A stretch of DNA of 64,000 nucleotides from Druceiella hillmani (GCA_039881145.1 JAYKKI010000005.1:29369501-29433500), one strand, 5' to 3'. Shown: positions 11,244-21,699, numbered from the stretch's first letter. The notes: generated by a model not told the origin, from the letters alone. Program-made: numbers and translations.

Positions 11244-11376
11244 TCCAAATTAAATGAAGCTACGTGGTATAGTATTATATCTAATTTCTTGAAGTTCTTT
11301 AACACGACTTGGGTTTTGTTGTATTACAACATCTTCAGGTGGGCTATTAGCAAAGAACAAAGATTCAAATAACCAA
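11244..11376 (-). mobile_element. Short element with hammerhead-ribozyme-like core, copy 1
   Basis: The minus strand matches the plus strand at 18.60-18.72 kb over most of its length, starting at 11376 and ending in the same CATTTAAT terminal word near 11250. It lacks the inverted left arm of the other copy. It ends a GC-poor flank with no recognisable target-site duplication. Similarity includes GCAAAGAAC, ACCTGAAGATGTT, ACAAC and AAAGAAC words. It is probably a fragment of a Penelope-like or other ribozyme-bearing retroelement; that identity is inferred only from the ribozyme-like fold. Confidence 0.6.
11294..11358 (-). ncRNA. Hammerhead-like ribozyme motif (inactivated)
   Basis: Read on the minus strand: stem I AAAGAAC (11352-11358 on plus) pairs with GTTCTTT (11294-11300) plus an inner CAC/GUG; core box CUGAAGA (11332-11338); stem II GUUGU..ACAAC with a one-base U insertion before it; then AAAA where the hammerhead needs GAAA (G12 changed to A, position 11317); a short stem III; and a GUC cleavage site (11306-11308). 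The expected order CUGANGA, stem II, GAAA, stem III, UH is kept. The lost G12 should abolish self-cleavage. Confidence 0.5.
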
Positions 11377-11394
11377 GACGTTAACCTTATAATT

Positions 11395-12185
11395 TCATCC
11401 TGTCCGTCTGTCTGTCTGTTTTACTTGAATACTATTGGCACTATGTAGATGAAATTTGGATGGCAAGTGTTTTCTCTGAATCCCCTGCATAATGAAAGAA
11501 CTTAGTTTTGAGAGAAAAATAATATTAGGAGTGGCACTTCAAACAAAACTGTTGGATAAAAAAGAATCCAGTCAGTACGCATAGATTATATGGGGTATTG
11601 TTAGATAGGTCTTAATGATAAACAGGTTCCAGAATAGCTTTTTTATTTAAGTCAATAGTTGGTGAGATTTGCGCTTCTAAAGTCTTAAAAATTGTACTCT
11701 GCCTCCGCCGTATAACTTTTCAAATAACATTTGTAAAATTGTGGAAAAATCAAGGTAGTAGACCAAAAAATAAACTTTCTACGAGAATCAATTTGAATGA
11801 CAACATATATTGTGTAGTTTTTGAGATATGGATTATTTCTAGTACTGACCGTAGCAATAATTTTATTTTTCACAGGCGTCTTTGAAATATACAAAATTAT
11901 AAGTTTAATATTCTTTGGTCGACTCACACTTATGTGGTTTTTTATTTTTATATTAGCTGTTATACGCGGTTTCGCTAGAGTAATCAATATCAAAATGAAT
12001 TACTATATTATTTGTACATATCAAATTACTTATTTGTTAGCATTTAAGTAACCCTTTTTTATAGCTCGTTAAAAGTAGATATCTACTTATAAAATGTAAT
12101 GTAAAGAATTATTAATTTAGTATAGCGTTTTGCATACACAGAATTAAATCAATAAATAAAATGACTTAAAACCATTGGCAAATAT
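11395..12185. other. AT-rich DNA with a TCTG/TCCG-type repeat core at about 11400-11465
   Basis: A pyrimidine core TCCGTCTGTCTGTCTG is followed by GATGAAATTTGGATGG. Related cores occur at 12734-12748, 44875-44890 and 56860-56900, the last followed by GGCACAGATGAATTTG. This looks like a dispersed repeat common in insect intergenic DNA. The overlapping frames at 11685-12051 (both strands) are Ile and Phe rich chance frames. Confidence 0.4.
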
Positions 12186-12395
12186 ATCATCAGTAAGTGA
12201 GTAGTAACTCGGACTATACGGATAAGGAACAAAATGCGGGGCATCTTTGGGTGGAGCAACGTTGCATCGCACTGCGTGTGCGCATTGCAAATTACCATGT
12301 CTCTGTACATTGTCTTTACTGCATCATTTGTTATCTCTGTTCTTCCTTAGCCGGAACGATACTGATACGGAACGAGACTCCTTGAGAGTCTTTTT
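12186..12395. other. GC-richer segment of unknown origin
   Basis: It stands out from the flanks, with several CpGs near 12230-12290 and CCGGAACGATACTGATACGG near 12350. The plus-strand frame 12197-12385 (62 codons) matches nothing I know. It could be an old retroelement untranslated region. Confidence 0.3.
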
Positions 12396-13340
12396 TAAAA
12401 ATTAATTGATTAATTTAGGAGATTATATCTAGTTAAATCTCATACTCACAATTCCTCTTCGTTATATTAGTCTAGATTAGGATAGTGAGGTTTAAAAAGC
12501 ACAATTTAACTCGCTAACATTACGAATTTTACTACTTTCGATCTCTTATTTAAAATACGATTATTTATTTTCTATGAATATTTATGTTTTATTACTAATC
12601 GTACATTGTCTACTTATATTGTTTATTAGGAAGGATGATTCCATACTTAAAACAGGAGCTGATAACCTGCCGCCCTATTAATGTGTATGTATGTTTGTTT
12701 GTTTTAAAAATAATTTAGTTATACGAGTATAAATGTCTGTCCGTCCGTAAAAACAAGGATAACGGCAAATATTTATAACGAAAGTTAAATTTATTCGCTG
12801 TACATTCAATTCCCTAATGCACTCATGCCCTTTGCTACTTTTTGATAATCATCACGTCATAAGTTATGTTACGCGATGTAATTAAAATGAGGCGAAGTAC
12901 ATAATTTGTCCTGGCCAATGGGTGAGGTTTTAATGTTGCTAATAATTTAGCTGGAAAAAGTAAAAATAATCATAATAACCATAATAATAATAATATCGTT
13001 TATTTGTGTATATAAAAATTACGGAAGCAAAGTCTTAGCGTCTATCTCTAAAGCTCTAGCTTCCAGTATACATAAAGGTATATATTATGATTCTGAAGAT
13101 GTTCCAACAGTAATTATGGCATAATTTATTACTCAAGTATTGACAATATTTTGATTTTTAAATTCCTTAATCTGAAATGAAACGTATGTGTGTTAGTATC
13201 CACATCTTAATATTCAATTTTACTTTGAACTATTTAGTGATTAAGTTATTTCCTGAAAAAACAAATGATCAAACAAAAACATACAGATTTTAGCTCTATG
13301 TGTCATTAATATTGACAAACATAATTTCGACTAGCATCTC
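12396..13340. other. AT-rich DNA without a recognisable gene
   Basis: It contains only a TCTGTCCGTCCG core at 12734-12748, an (AAT)n-like run near 12970-12995, and no recognisable coding motif. Confidence 0.5.
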
Positions 13341-13343
13341 TTT

Positions 13344-13508
13344 ATGCTAACACATCTGGAATTAGCTGAGCGAATAATCGATAGTCAAGAAGCTGGGAGA
13401 GCGATCGTATCGCGTTTGCAAGCCATGATTTATGACCTCTCACTAATGAAACACCAATTCTACGTTGACTTGAGTTACGAAGCGCGGGTTAATTTGGATG
13501 GCAGGTAG
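13344..13508 (+). other. Short coding-like frame of unknown identity
   Basis: An ATG-to-TAG frame of 55 codons has a balanced amino-acid mix (ELAERIIDSQEAGRAIV, then SRLQAMIYDL) quite unlike the Phe/Ile/Asn-rich chance frames around it, and sits in a GC-richer patch. I do not recognise a family. It lies on the strand opposite to the hAT transposase next to it, in the position where that element's C-terminus or 3' end might be, so it may simply be the complementary frame of transposon DNA. Confidence 0.3.
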
Positions 13509-13739
13509 TTGGTTACCTGATTGAAGGGTATTACTCTTTTAGTCAACTGGACACTCTATTGCTTAGGTGTTGATGTTACAAATTTATTTTTATGACATTG
13601 TATTTCCTCCTCGTCGTATATTTTAGTGACGAGTTTGATTTCCATGTAAAATATTTGGTTTCCATATAAAATGGTTTAAATTTAAAAAAATTATACTAAT
13701 GACCCCACGGTTTTGGGTTTGGTGGTATTTCATATCCAT

Positions 13740-14830
13740 GCCTGTTATGGGAGAGGATGAAGGCATTGTTTACTTCAGCTGCCTTGAGAGTGAACGAACT
13801 TTTGTCATCGTATCTGCTTTTTACTCACTGCGCTAATTATCTTGTGCTGCGAGACGCGTCCTGTCTGAACATTTTTTCAATTCTCTTGACTACTTTACTA
13901 ATACGATTACTTAGTAACAGTGAGTGAAACATCTAGTGGCGTGTTTGGATGGGAGTCAAAACGTTCTGATAGCAAGTCGCGACATCAACATTAATGACAA
14001 GTGCGTGATCTGAAGTTTTTCCCTCATCTTGAGCTTCGTTATAGCTAGTACTTCTTGAGATTTGACGTAAAATGTATTAAAAATGGCCAATTGCAGGCTA
14101 TGAGCCAAGTAAAGCTGATGTATGCAGTTTAGGTTTTGTCCAAGTTTTTCCATGAAGCTAAATCAGATGTAATGCAAATGATGTCGTTGTCGAAGTTTAC
14201 ACCAAATTCACTTAGCCTCTCACGAAGATATTTTTCACATTTATCAGCGTTTACAGAGCCATATATTCTACATAAATCAAGGTTTCTTGTACTCACATAT
14301 CACCTATTTTTAGACGATGTCCTCTTTTCTAAAGATATGAAAAATTTGTGTATTTTATTGCTTAGCTCCTTCATATATTTTATAAACTTTTTCTTAGTTT
14401 TATCGTAAAATTTCACAGGTATATCTTTTTTTAGAATCTGCTTTGTGGATAATTTATAGCCAGTTTTATTAAAGAGATGCCTAAGGTCCTCAAACTCTGT
14501 ATAGGCTCTAAAATTTATTTCATCTAATGTTATAATTCTTGATATCATAATATCCAAAGACATGCTTAATTCTGTAAAGTAGTAATAGACATGTTAGTTT
14601 TTTCGCGATATTGGGGCTTCTATCGAAGATATATTATAGTCTGTTTCTTCTTGAAGGCTCAGCAGTCTCTCTACATTCTTCTGGTGTAAACATTGCGCTG
14701 TCGAGAGTCCCGTTGTAGTACCACCCATACACTTAAAAACTTTTTCGCAAATCTTACATTTTGCAGTGTCACCTGTTTCTGCTTTTAAATAATGCCAGTA
14801 TGGACTGACGTTGGATTCGAACTTTTTTTG
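13740..14830 (-). pseudogene. hAT-family transposase remnant with BED zinc finger
   Basis: On the minus strand the blocks run in family order. Near 14820-14690 is a BED finger: VSPYWHYLKAETGDTAKCKIC then GGTTTGLST, with the CxxC pair present but the His pair partly eroded. At 14563-14300 is the helical domain before the catalytic core (IITLDEINFR, then GYKLSTKQIL). Near 14180-14060 are ITSD and MEKLGQNLNCIHQLYLAHSL with QLAIFNTFY, matching the hAT block with a conserved Cys or His and the AH-x-LxL motif. Near 13900-13740 are RISKVVKRIEKMFRQ and VKSRYDD. The protein would cut and paste the element with 8-bp target duplications. Several frameshifts and stops make it dead. Terminal inverted repeats and the C-terminal dimerisation domain were not found. 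Confidence 0.8.
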
Positions 14831-14834
14831 TACA

Positions 14835-16205
14835 AAGGTATATAGTTGACGTAGTTTTATTTAATTAGTATTTATTGGATTTAATTTAAGATTTTAGTTA
14901 AATAAGAAGATATCGTAGGTTAAGTAGGTTTACTGTATTTGATTTCACTTGACATGTAAAACTCAGATTTACTGGAAAATATTAAATTTTATATTTACAG
15001 TAAGAAATCGATGACAATAAGAATTTTATAGATATTAATATTGTATTTGAAACTATACAATTTTTTTCATGTTTTAAGGTTAGGATTTTGTTTCCATTAC
15101 CTCTTCCTGTACATAATATTTAAATGTGTGGTATCTCGAAAACAGCTCTAGTGATTAAAGGAGTAATGCAAATTTTAATGAGTTATAAAATGCAATCAAA
15201 TTCTTAATAACAATCGAGTCTTAAATTCACAGTTCACTCACGGCAATGAGAGTGAGCGACAGCGATTTGTGCACAGTGCACGCACACACAATGACAAAAT
15301 GACAGCGGCATTAAAGAAGCCCGCCGCGCTCCCACGACAACCCTCAGGGGGAGAGTGGGTAGCGAACTTCGATACTCGGTTTTGTACACCCTAGTATGTA
15401 TTCAACGCTTTGGATCAACCTGCAAATAGAACTTTTGTACTGGAAATTGTTACTCATAACTGATCGTATGTACAACATTTAGTCCAGCTCTAATTTCTCT
15501 TAGGATAACGTAATGAACAAAAACCCTTCATAATTTTGTCACTTCTGTCTACTTATCTGTCACGACTTCAACGTTGATACAGTTTTTGATGTACATGTAT
15601 AAAATTTCTCAATTTATATGTGGACAAATATTAAAAATGTCTTTTGTATTTAAAATGGGGCGAATATTTTTTCTCATCGAGAGGAGCTTAGCTTTTCAAA
15701 CCCCATTCGGTAAATATTTAAAGTGTATGTTCTATTTCCTCTCCCTAATCATTCAGTCTTAACAATCTGAAAAAATCCCGGATATTTGCATTTAATTTAA
15801 ACTTTTAAACAATTTATTTCAGTTTACTCCCATCAATACTGAAGGAGAGGCAGACGCCAACGGAACCCTTGTTTTATATGTAAACCACCACAAATTTTCT
15901 CAGTTTTATTATAACGAAGGATCAAGTGGAAATCAGACTTGCTGATAATTTATTGTTGTATAGCAAAATGTAATGACGTCTAGTTTTTTTTATTTTTTAT
16001 AAATCAAATCACACTAGACAATGTACGGAATAAATATAAGATAAAGAAATGATTTGCTCATATATTATTTTAAACATTTTAGTGTTAAAGAAAATCTAAT
16101 TTAAAACAAAATAAGAAGTTACACATAATTATAGAATATAAGGAACGAAAGAGAAAAGTAGTGAATAATTGTCAGTGTTTTTACATTTACCTGGCACCAT
16201 TTTAA
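14835..16205. other. AT-rich DNA with a CpG-richer patch at about 15230-15385
   Basis: No coding motif was recognised. The patch contains GCGACAGCG, GCACGCACACACA, CCCGCCGCGCTCCC and GGGGGAGAGTGGG words and ends near CACCCTAGTATG. It could be an old retroelement end or leader. The rest is ordinary AT-rich sequence; the 15574-15762 frame is hydrophobic and without family match. Confidence 0.4.
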
Positions 16206-16211
16206 TGCAAT

Positions 16212-16430
16212 TTGAAGAATAACTACACAGCGTTGGTTTGTGCTATTACCGAGGCGCCAACACTTATGAAATGCTGCTGTTGTTTATTTAAAATGCCAGT
16301 AGTTTTTTCGGTAACTTTCGGGTCGGCATCAACTAAATTCGTATACAGACACAGCCCCGCGGCGTGCGGATTCCACGCTACACATTCTTCCTTCATCGTA
16401 CATTCTCCTTTTCGCACAATAATGTAATGA
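16212..16430 (-). other. Exon-like open frame, possibly a PAN/apple-like domain fragment
   Basis: The minus-strand frame of 64 codons (16417 to 16223) has a balanced, Cys-containing composition: KGECTMKEECVAWNPHAAGLCLY, split here as KGECTMKEEC, VAWNPHAAGL, CLYTN, followed by DADPKVTEKTTG. The spacing of the Cys residues with VAWNP and LCLY recalls the C-x-AF-x-Y-x-x-x-x-x-x-C-x-LY part of PAN/apple domains, but this is only an impression. A GTAATAG donor-like site near 16250 and a CAG/GTAAAT donor-like site near 16190 lie downstream on this strand. An acceptor (AAAAG) near 16408 is weak. The plus strand is also open (16212-16427), so the sense strand is not certain. It is the most gene-like piece of non-transposon sequence in the window. 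Confidence 0.35.
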
Positions 16431-17450
16431 TTATAAAGATTGTATTTTTTATTAAGAATAAATATTGTAATTTTAGGTGTTTTGTAATATATTATTGGTA
16501 GTCAAAACATACGTGTAGATTTATCATCTATCAAGTAAATGATTAGAACTTTTTTCTTGACAGATTATAAGAACTAAATTTGACAGGAAATCAAAGTTTG
16601 TTATCTTGGTTTTTTTGCTTCAAAAGGGCTGTTTATCGTAATACCATATTGTGATAATTTCATACAATATGTGCTTATTGTCAATATACCAGATACTTTT
16701 ATGAATTTTTTTTTCAAATATTTTTTCTAATTTGACCAAGGGCTAGCGATTTTTAGAAATTTTCTTGGATAAGAGTTTCAAAAATTTACATAAGTACATA
16801 AATCATATATTTTTGTAACTTTGACGTTAAGTGCCGAATTAATCTATTTTATGTAATATAATATAATTTATTTAAGTTAATGTGATTTGGGGAAGTTGTA
16901 AATATTTGTAAATTCGTTGGATGAAGTAAAGTATACATTTGACTCTTTTAATTCCACTTCACTGCAGATTATTGCTTACTAGACCAAAATCATGGATGGA
17001 GTCGATAAATAATTTCAATAGCCTTCATATACTATCAACACAAATATTTTAACACATAAAAACGACAATGCTTCACGCACAATTTCACTCCTCAAAAGAT
17101 AATCTATGCTGTCGAAACACCATTAAGATACATTTGTAGTCATCAAATTAACCACTAAATTATTACATAAATCTTAATAAAAACTTCTGTTGAAAAGTTG
17201 TAAATGAAAACAATTTCGAAAGATAATTTTAAAATATAAATATTTTACGGCTCATAAATTTATTAACATATACTTAAATTCTTATATATCGTACATGAAT
17301 ATACAAGCCTATTAATAATCTATTACAAAGGAATAAGAATGTTGCGGCTTGCTATATATTCTATTATAACTCGGTGTATCTAGTAAAAAACCTAAGGTAC
17401 TCTGAAATTTTGAGAATTAGTATTTGATAATAGCTTTTGAATTGTTTGTG
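16431..17450. other. AT-rich DNA without recognisable content
   Basis: Nothing was seen above the AT-rich background. Confidence 0.5.
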
Positions 17451-17453
17451 CAT

Positions 17454-18016
17454 ACTAAGAGTCTTAGAGCCAAAGTAGGTTTTATATTCGGTTGTTCATT
17501 TATTGAGGCACAAAACTGAAGATAATTACACATATGGCAATTATTAAGTAAATATTAAAATAATACTGTCTATTTTTCATAAATGACATTTCATAAATTT
17601 ATACATGATGAACTCTTGTAACTTAGTTTTGACACTTTCAATGCATCGACTCTTCAATGGCATCAAATGGCAACTAAGCCTGGAATTACATATTTATAAT
17701 TTCTGTTTTAGTAGCTATTCGATGAATTTAGTTACACATCACGCTTTCGTCACACATAAAATGGGAGATAGCACAAATATATATACCGCAGCGGAACGTC
17801 CGTAGACGTCATAATGATTATATTTAAAAATTTCTTGGGTAATAGTTGGCCCCAATTTATGACAGCTCCTTCCGGTTTCATTAATTAAATCTTAAAGGTT
17901 TTGGAAATAGTCTGTCTTTATATCTTATGAAGGCGATTTTTGCTTAACAACTTCAAAATACTAAAAATCTTAGAGCCAATGCACATTTTAAATTCGTTTG
18001 TTTCTTTGTCGATTTA
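17454..18016 (+). repeat. Direct duplication, about 57-bp units 506 bp apart
   Basis: The units at 17454-17510 and 17960-18016 share ACTAA.A.TCTTAGAGCCAA, then TTTTA.ATTCG and TTGTT, followed by TTT-TGA words. They are diverged but collinear. The 60-odd-codon frame at 17605-17805 lies between them and looks like chance. Confidence 0.6.
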
Positions 18017-18057
18017 GTATTCAAATGTTTAGTATTATTAATGGCATAAATGTTTCC

Positions 18058-18082
18058 ATATATATATATATATAAATATATA

Positions 18083-18122
<40 letters not shown>
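18058..18122. repeat. (TA)n microsatellite with symmetric interruptions
   Basis: TA units are interrupted by AAATATATATATTTA, which is itself palindromic. Confidence 0.97.
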
Positions 18123-18123
<1 letters not shown>

Positions 18124-18535
18124 TTAGGTAAAATATTAACAAACATTGAATAAGGATGAAAAGTTTTTAGCTACTGAGTTCGTTCAATATTTAAATTAAA
18201 TTTTTAAATAATTTTTTTATTATAATTCACAAATTTTTCTTATACATATTTTCTTCTAATGAAAATGTTGCGAGGTGAATAAAATATTCACGACCTAACA
18301 ACATAAACATAATATGCAATGAATAACTGTAATACATTTTAAATATGGAAGTTGATCAAGTTTTCACTTATCAAGACATTTTACTATATAAACAAAGCAA
18401 ATCGTTTCACCGTATAATTCTAGCCAACAGTAATAAAAATATTAAAAACGCTTTCATATTTCCATAATTTCCATTCTTTGCATATTTCGTACACAACGAG
18501 CTTTTTCATTAATAACATTAGGTCATTCAGATAAC

Positions 18536-18723
18536 TCACAATTAAATGAAATTACCTAATGTAGCATTTTTTTTTACTTTATTAAAATTCAGGTGAGTAA
18601 TTAGCAAAGTTCTTTGCTAATAGTTCACCTAAAGATGTTATCATACAACGAAACCTAGGTCATGGTAAAGAATTTAAATAAAGTAGAAAAAATACTACAC
18701 TACGTAGTTTCATTTAATTGTGA
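18536..18723 (+). mobile_element. Foldback element with hammerhead-like core, copy 2
   Basis: The element is bounded by perfect 16-bp terminal inverted repeats, TCACAATTAAATGAAA (18536-18551) and its complement (18708-18723). The arms stay similar for about 54 bp (TGTAG, a T-rich run, TACTTTAT, AATTC words). Inside, AGGTGA..TTAGCAAAG is immediately followed by its complement CTTTGCTAA..TCACCT, so the left arm looks like an inverted, core-deleted partial copy of the right arm. Inverted partial copies at the 5' end are common in Penelope-like insertions; whether this is one is inference. A MITE is the main alternative. No clear target-site duplication was seen. Confidence 0.65.
18609..18672 (+). 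ncRNA. Hammerhead-like ribozyme motif (inactivated)
   Basis: Stem I TTCTTT (18610-18615) pairs with AAAGAA (18667-18672), with an internal loop and an inner CAC (18626-18628) whose partner is now AUG. The core box is CUAAAGA (18629-18635), where the invariant G5 is changed to A (18631). Stem II follows (18637-18649, eroded), then GAAA (18650-18653), a tiny stem III CC..GG, and the GUC cleavage site (18659-18661). The layout is that of a type I hammerhead with a minimal helix III. Loss of G5 should abolish cleavage. Confidence 0.5.
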
Positions 18724-18724
18724 A

Positions 18725-20795
18725 TAATGCATTAAGCCAAATATATAATTACTATTCCATCTGTGAATACAACACATTTAAAAATTTAGCGTTTTCTTCG
18801 CCCGTTCTTATCCGATATTAAAAAAACAAACAAAAATCTTCCCTGTTTCAGGTTTGAAAAAATAATTTATGATCGAATCTGAAAATTAGTTATTGACTTT
18901 AAACAAAAATGGATATACAAAATTCAGTAGACTTAAATTAGAACATTGAAAAATAAAGTAAAAAATAAAGATATAAGGCTCACCAAAAACTTCTTCACCG
19001 AAGTTTGAAAAGAGCATTACTTCAAAATTAAGTACAGGTTTTTACATATTTATAATTACATTTCGTTAAATTTATAATATGTAATTAATATTTTAAAGCC
19101 ACGCAATAAAATTGTATGGCTTGTAAAAAAAATATAGTTATTCATTAGTTATTTTTAGAAGCTTCTAAAATAAATGGAAATAGCTTTAAAAATAAGATAA
19201 TAGTAAGCACGCTATATAATTTTTTTGAAAATAAGACTCAAAAGAAACTTCAAAATTCAAAACATTAAATTTTAAATTTGCAAATATTTTATAGCTTTTG
19301 AAAATTGACGGGATAAAATCAATTTCCTCAAAAATTAAATGCACCTGTTTACTGTCACCAGTAAACAGGATGATGAAGAATTTTACACATTAATTATTAT
19401 AATTATAGCCTCGCTATTAAAGCAAAAAGATGGGAATAATATAAAAGAAACAAATAAATAACAGTAAGTGAAGAAAAATGATCATCAATATGTACGATAC
19501 ATGGACAAATGGATAGAAAGGCTGATATATTCTCGTGAACTAAGAATCCTTAAAGTGAATGTGGGAGGCAAGGAAATTTATTTTGAATATTCAGAAAATT
19601 TATAGAAGTTATATTGATTTAAAGAATTAACAAATAACCTGATATTTGTGCAATGATCATTTCATTGCATAATATTACTTGAATAGAAGAAATGTATGAG
19701 GTCCTTTGAAATATCGCCAAATGAAGGTATATTAAATTGATAAGTTTTAATAATAAACCAATTGGTGGAAAAAGCCTTGTAATATTAATTTAATAAATAT
19801 TTAAAAATAGACTATTTTGGATTGAAAACAAAAAATTAAATATATAAAAATTCCTACCCGGAGTTACACATATAATTTAAATTTATTGGTTGTTGTATTT
19901 GTGTTTAATTACAGATTTAACTTTCCTTATATTAAATTGTTATTTATCGCGATTATTTTGTCATCAATCTGAAATAAGGCTGAATATATTTCCTTGTAAT
20001 TACAATTTCGTCAGACAATTTTGGATTTTTGAGAATGTGCATTCGCGGATCATCAGAGACTTTACTTCACACAGACTTGTTTCACAGTTGTGAATTCTCT
20101 TATGTACAGATAATTTTTTTTATTTTTAAAGGAAATTCTTCTTAGAAACATCGTGTTTTGATGAAGTGCAAAATAAAATATTATTACTGCAGGAAAATTG
20201 CATAAATTAACTATTTTTAAAAAAATTCGGTTTGATAATATACTTTGAGACATCTCTTCTTATCTTAAAAACGATGTGAATTGCTCCCTTTCGTTAATTG
20301 ATATTCAGTTCAGCTTCGATCTGTCGGGCAAGATCATAAAGGATGCCACACAGCGCTGTTAACGCAACGGAAATGATATTTATCCTTTGTACGGTGATCT
20401 CTCGTAGATGCTTCATGTAGTTTGTTACCTTTTAATATTTATCATGTCATGATATATTTTATGCGGTGTAATTTTATGAGACAGTATGGTTAATGTATCA
20501 TGAAGTTGGCTACGAGAACGTGGATTTAGTACACGTACGTGAGTGAGTTAAGGAACGTGAAATTGTAGAAGGGAATGCTTGCTGAAATACGGCAGTGGGT
20601 TGCGAGCAGAGATTTTTCATGTAGTTATTGACACTATACGTGAAAATTTTGAGTTTGTTTCAATAGCATTTTTAACATTATACATTACTCAAATTTTCAG
20701 AATGTCCTAATATATTTAAAACAAAATTTAAGTTAGAAATAAAGATCCTTTCGTGTGAGTGGCGTATTTTCTAAGTTTAATAATATATGAGAAGT
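18725..20795. other. AT-rich DNA without a recognisable gene
   Basis: No family motif was seen. It contains one tight hairpin (19344-19369) and chance frames at 19890-20253. A slightly GC-richer part near 20290-20560 has no motif I can name. Confidence 0.5.
19344..19369. repeat. Perfect 11-bp stem hairpin
   Basis: CCTGTTTACTG (19344-19354), loop TCAC, CAGTAAACAGG (19359-19369). It is not followed by a T-run of bacterial terminator type; its role is unknown. Confidence 0.75.
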
Positions 20796-20799
20796 AAAA

Positions 20800-21335
20800 C
20801 TAAATTAATATTATATTAGCTATGACCCCAGTTTCAATTAAAACTACTAGTATTCTCTCGATTGCCCCTTGAGTCACCTGGAGTTTGTGACGGATCTTCT
20901 TTGTGAACACCCAAGTCTCCGATCCGTATGTGAGTGCTAGTAGGATACACTGGTCATATATTATGGCCTTCTGTGCAGCGCTGATTCTCATGTTGAGGGC
21001 GAACTTGAGTTTGGGGTATGCCGCCCTCGCTAGTTTTATGGGTCTGTCAATTTCGTTTACTGGATTGCTTTTATCCGTTATCATTGCCTGATCAACATAT
21101 ACATACTTTCCACTCTCTCGATGACAGTGCCATTTACTAAGTTATCGACATTATTATTTAGATTCTGAAACAGTAGTCATGATCTTGGTTTCATCAAAGT
21201 TTACTTCTAAATCACACTATATGGAGGCATAATTAAGTTTATGTATCATCGTCTAAAGATCTGTCAGGTTGTCTAAAAATAGAACAATCTCATTAGCAAA
21301 ACTTACGGTTGCTCAGTGTATTGCGTTCTATATTA
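20800..21335 (-). pseudogene. LINE reverse-transcriptase palm and C-terminal remnant
   Basis: Reading down the minus strand from about 21335: FANEIVLFLDNL (family F/Y-ADD-x-VL; the two catalytic Asp residues are now Asn-Glu), then NFDETKIMT (family F-x-K-T-K-x-M), NGTVIERVESM (family YLG-strand region), NEIDRPIKLARAAYPKL (family EI-x-x-RI-x-x-A-x-x-A-x-x-KL), and LALTYGSETWVFTKK (family VL-TYG-x-E-TW-x-L-TK). These are successive landmarks of APE-type LINE reverse transcriptases. The 94-codon frame 21084-20800 covers the last blocks intact. A closely similar C-terminal block is found at 29.4-30.9 kb on the other strand. The enzyme is dead through the lost Asp pair and stops. Confidence 0.85.
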
Positions 21336-21410
21336 ATATCACGCTTCTCCACGTGCAACTTTTTTAAAATGCGAGAGTGAACAGCTGAGGAAAAAAGGAG
21401 CTGGAAGAGA

Positions 21411-21446
21411 GTAAAATACAGACACGCTTACGTCTCTGTATTTTAC
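21411..21446. repeat. Perfect 12-bp inverted repeat
   Basis: GTAAAATACAGA (21411-21422) and TCTGTATTTTAC (21435-21446) are separated by 12 nt. It lies just upstream (on the minus-strand sense) of the LINE piece. Confidence 0.75.
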
Positions 21447-21699
21447 TTTTTTCCACATCCCGACTCAGATTACTTTCAAAGTTGCACTTAGTCGTATATT
21501 TTAGCTTAGCTTTTTTTAGATTAGCGTAGTCGTGATCTATATAGCCGTTTTAAAGTGACTGTGAGTTACTGTCCAGAATTCAAAACTGGCAGATGCCTTC
21601 TATGAATATGAACCAAAATGATATTTGATATTCTGTGTTTTTTTATAATGATTCTCATAGTTAATATATGATCCATAGTATTTAATCCGCCTCTGGATT

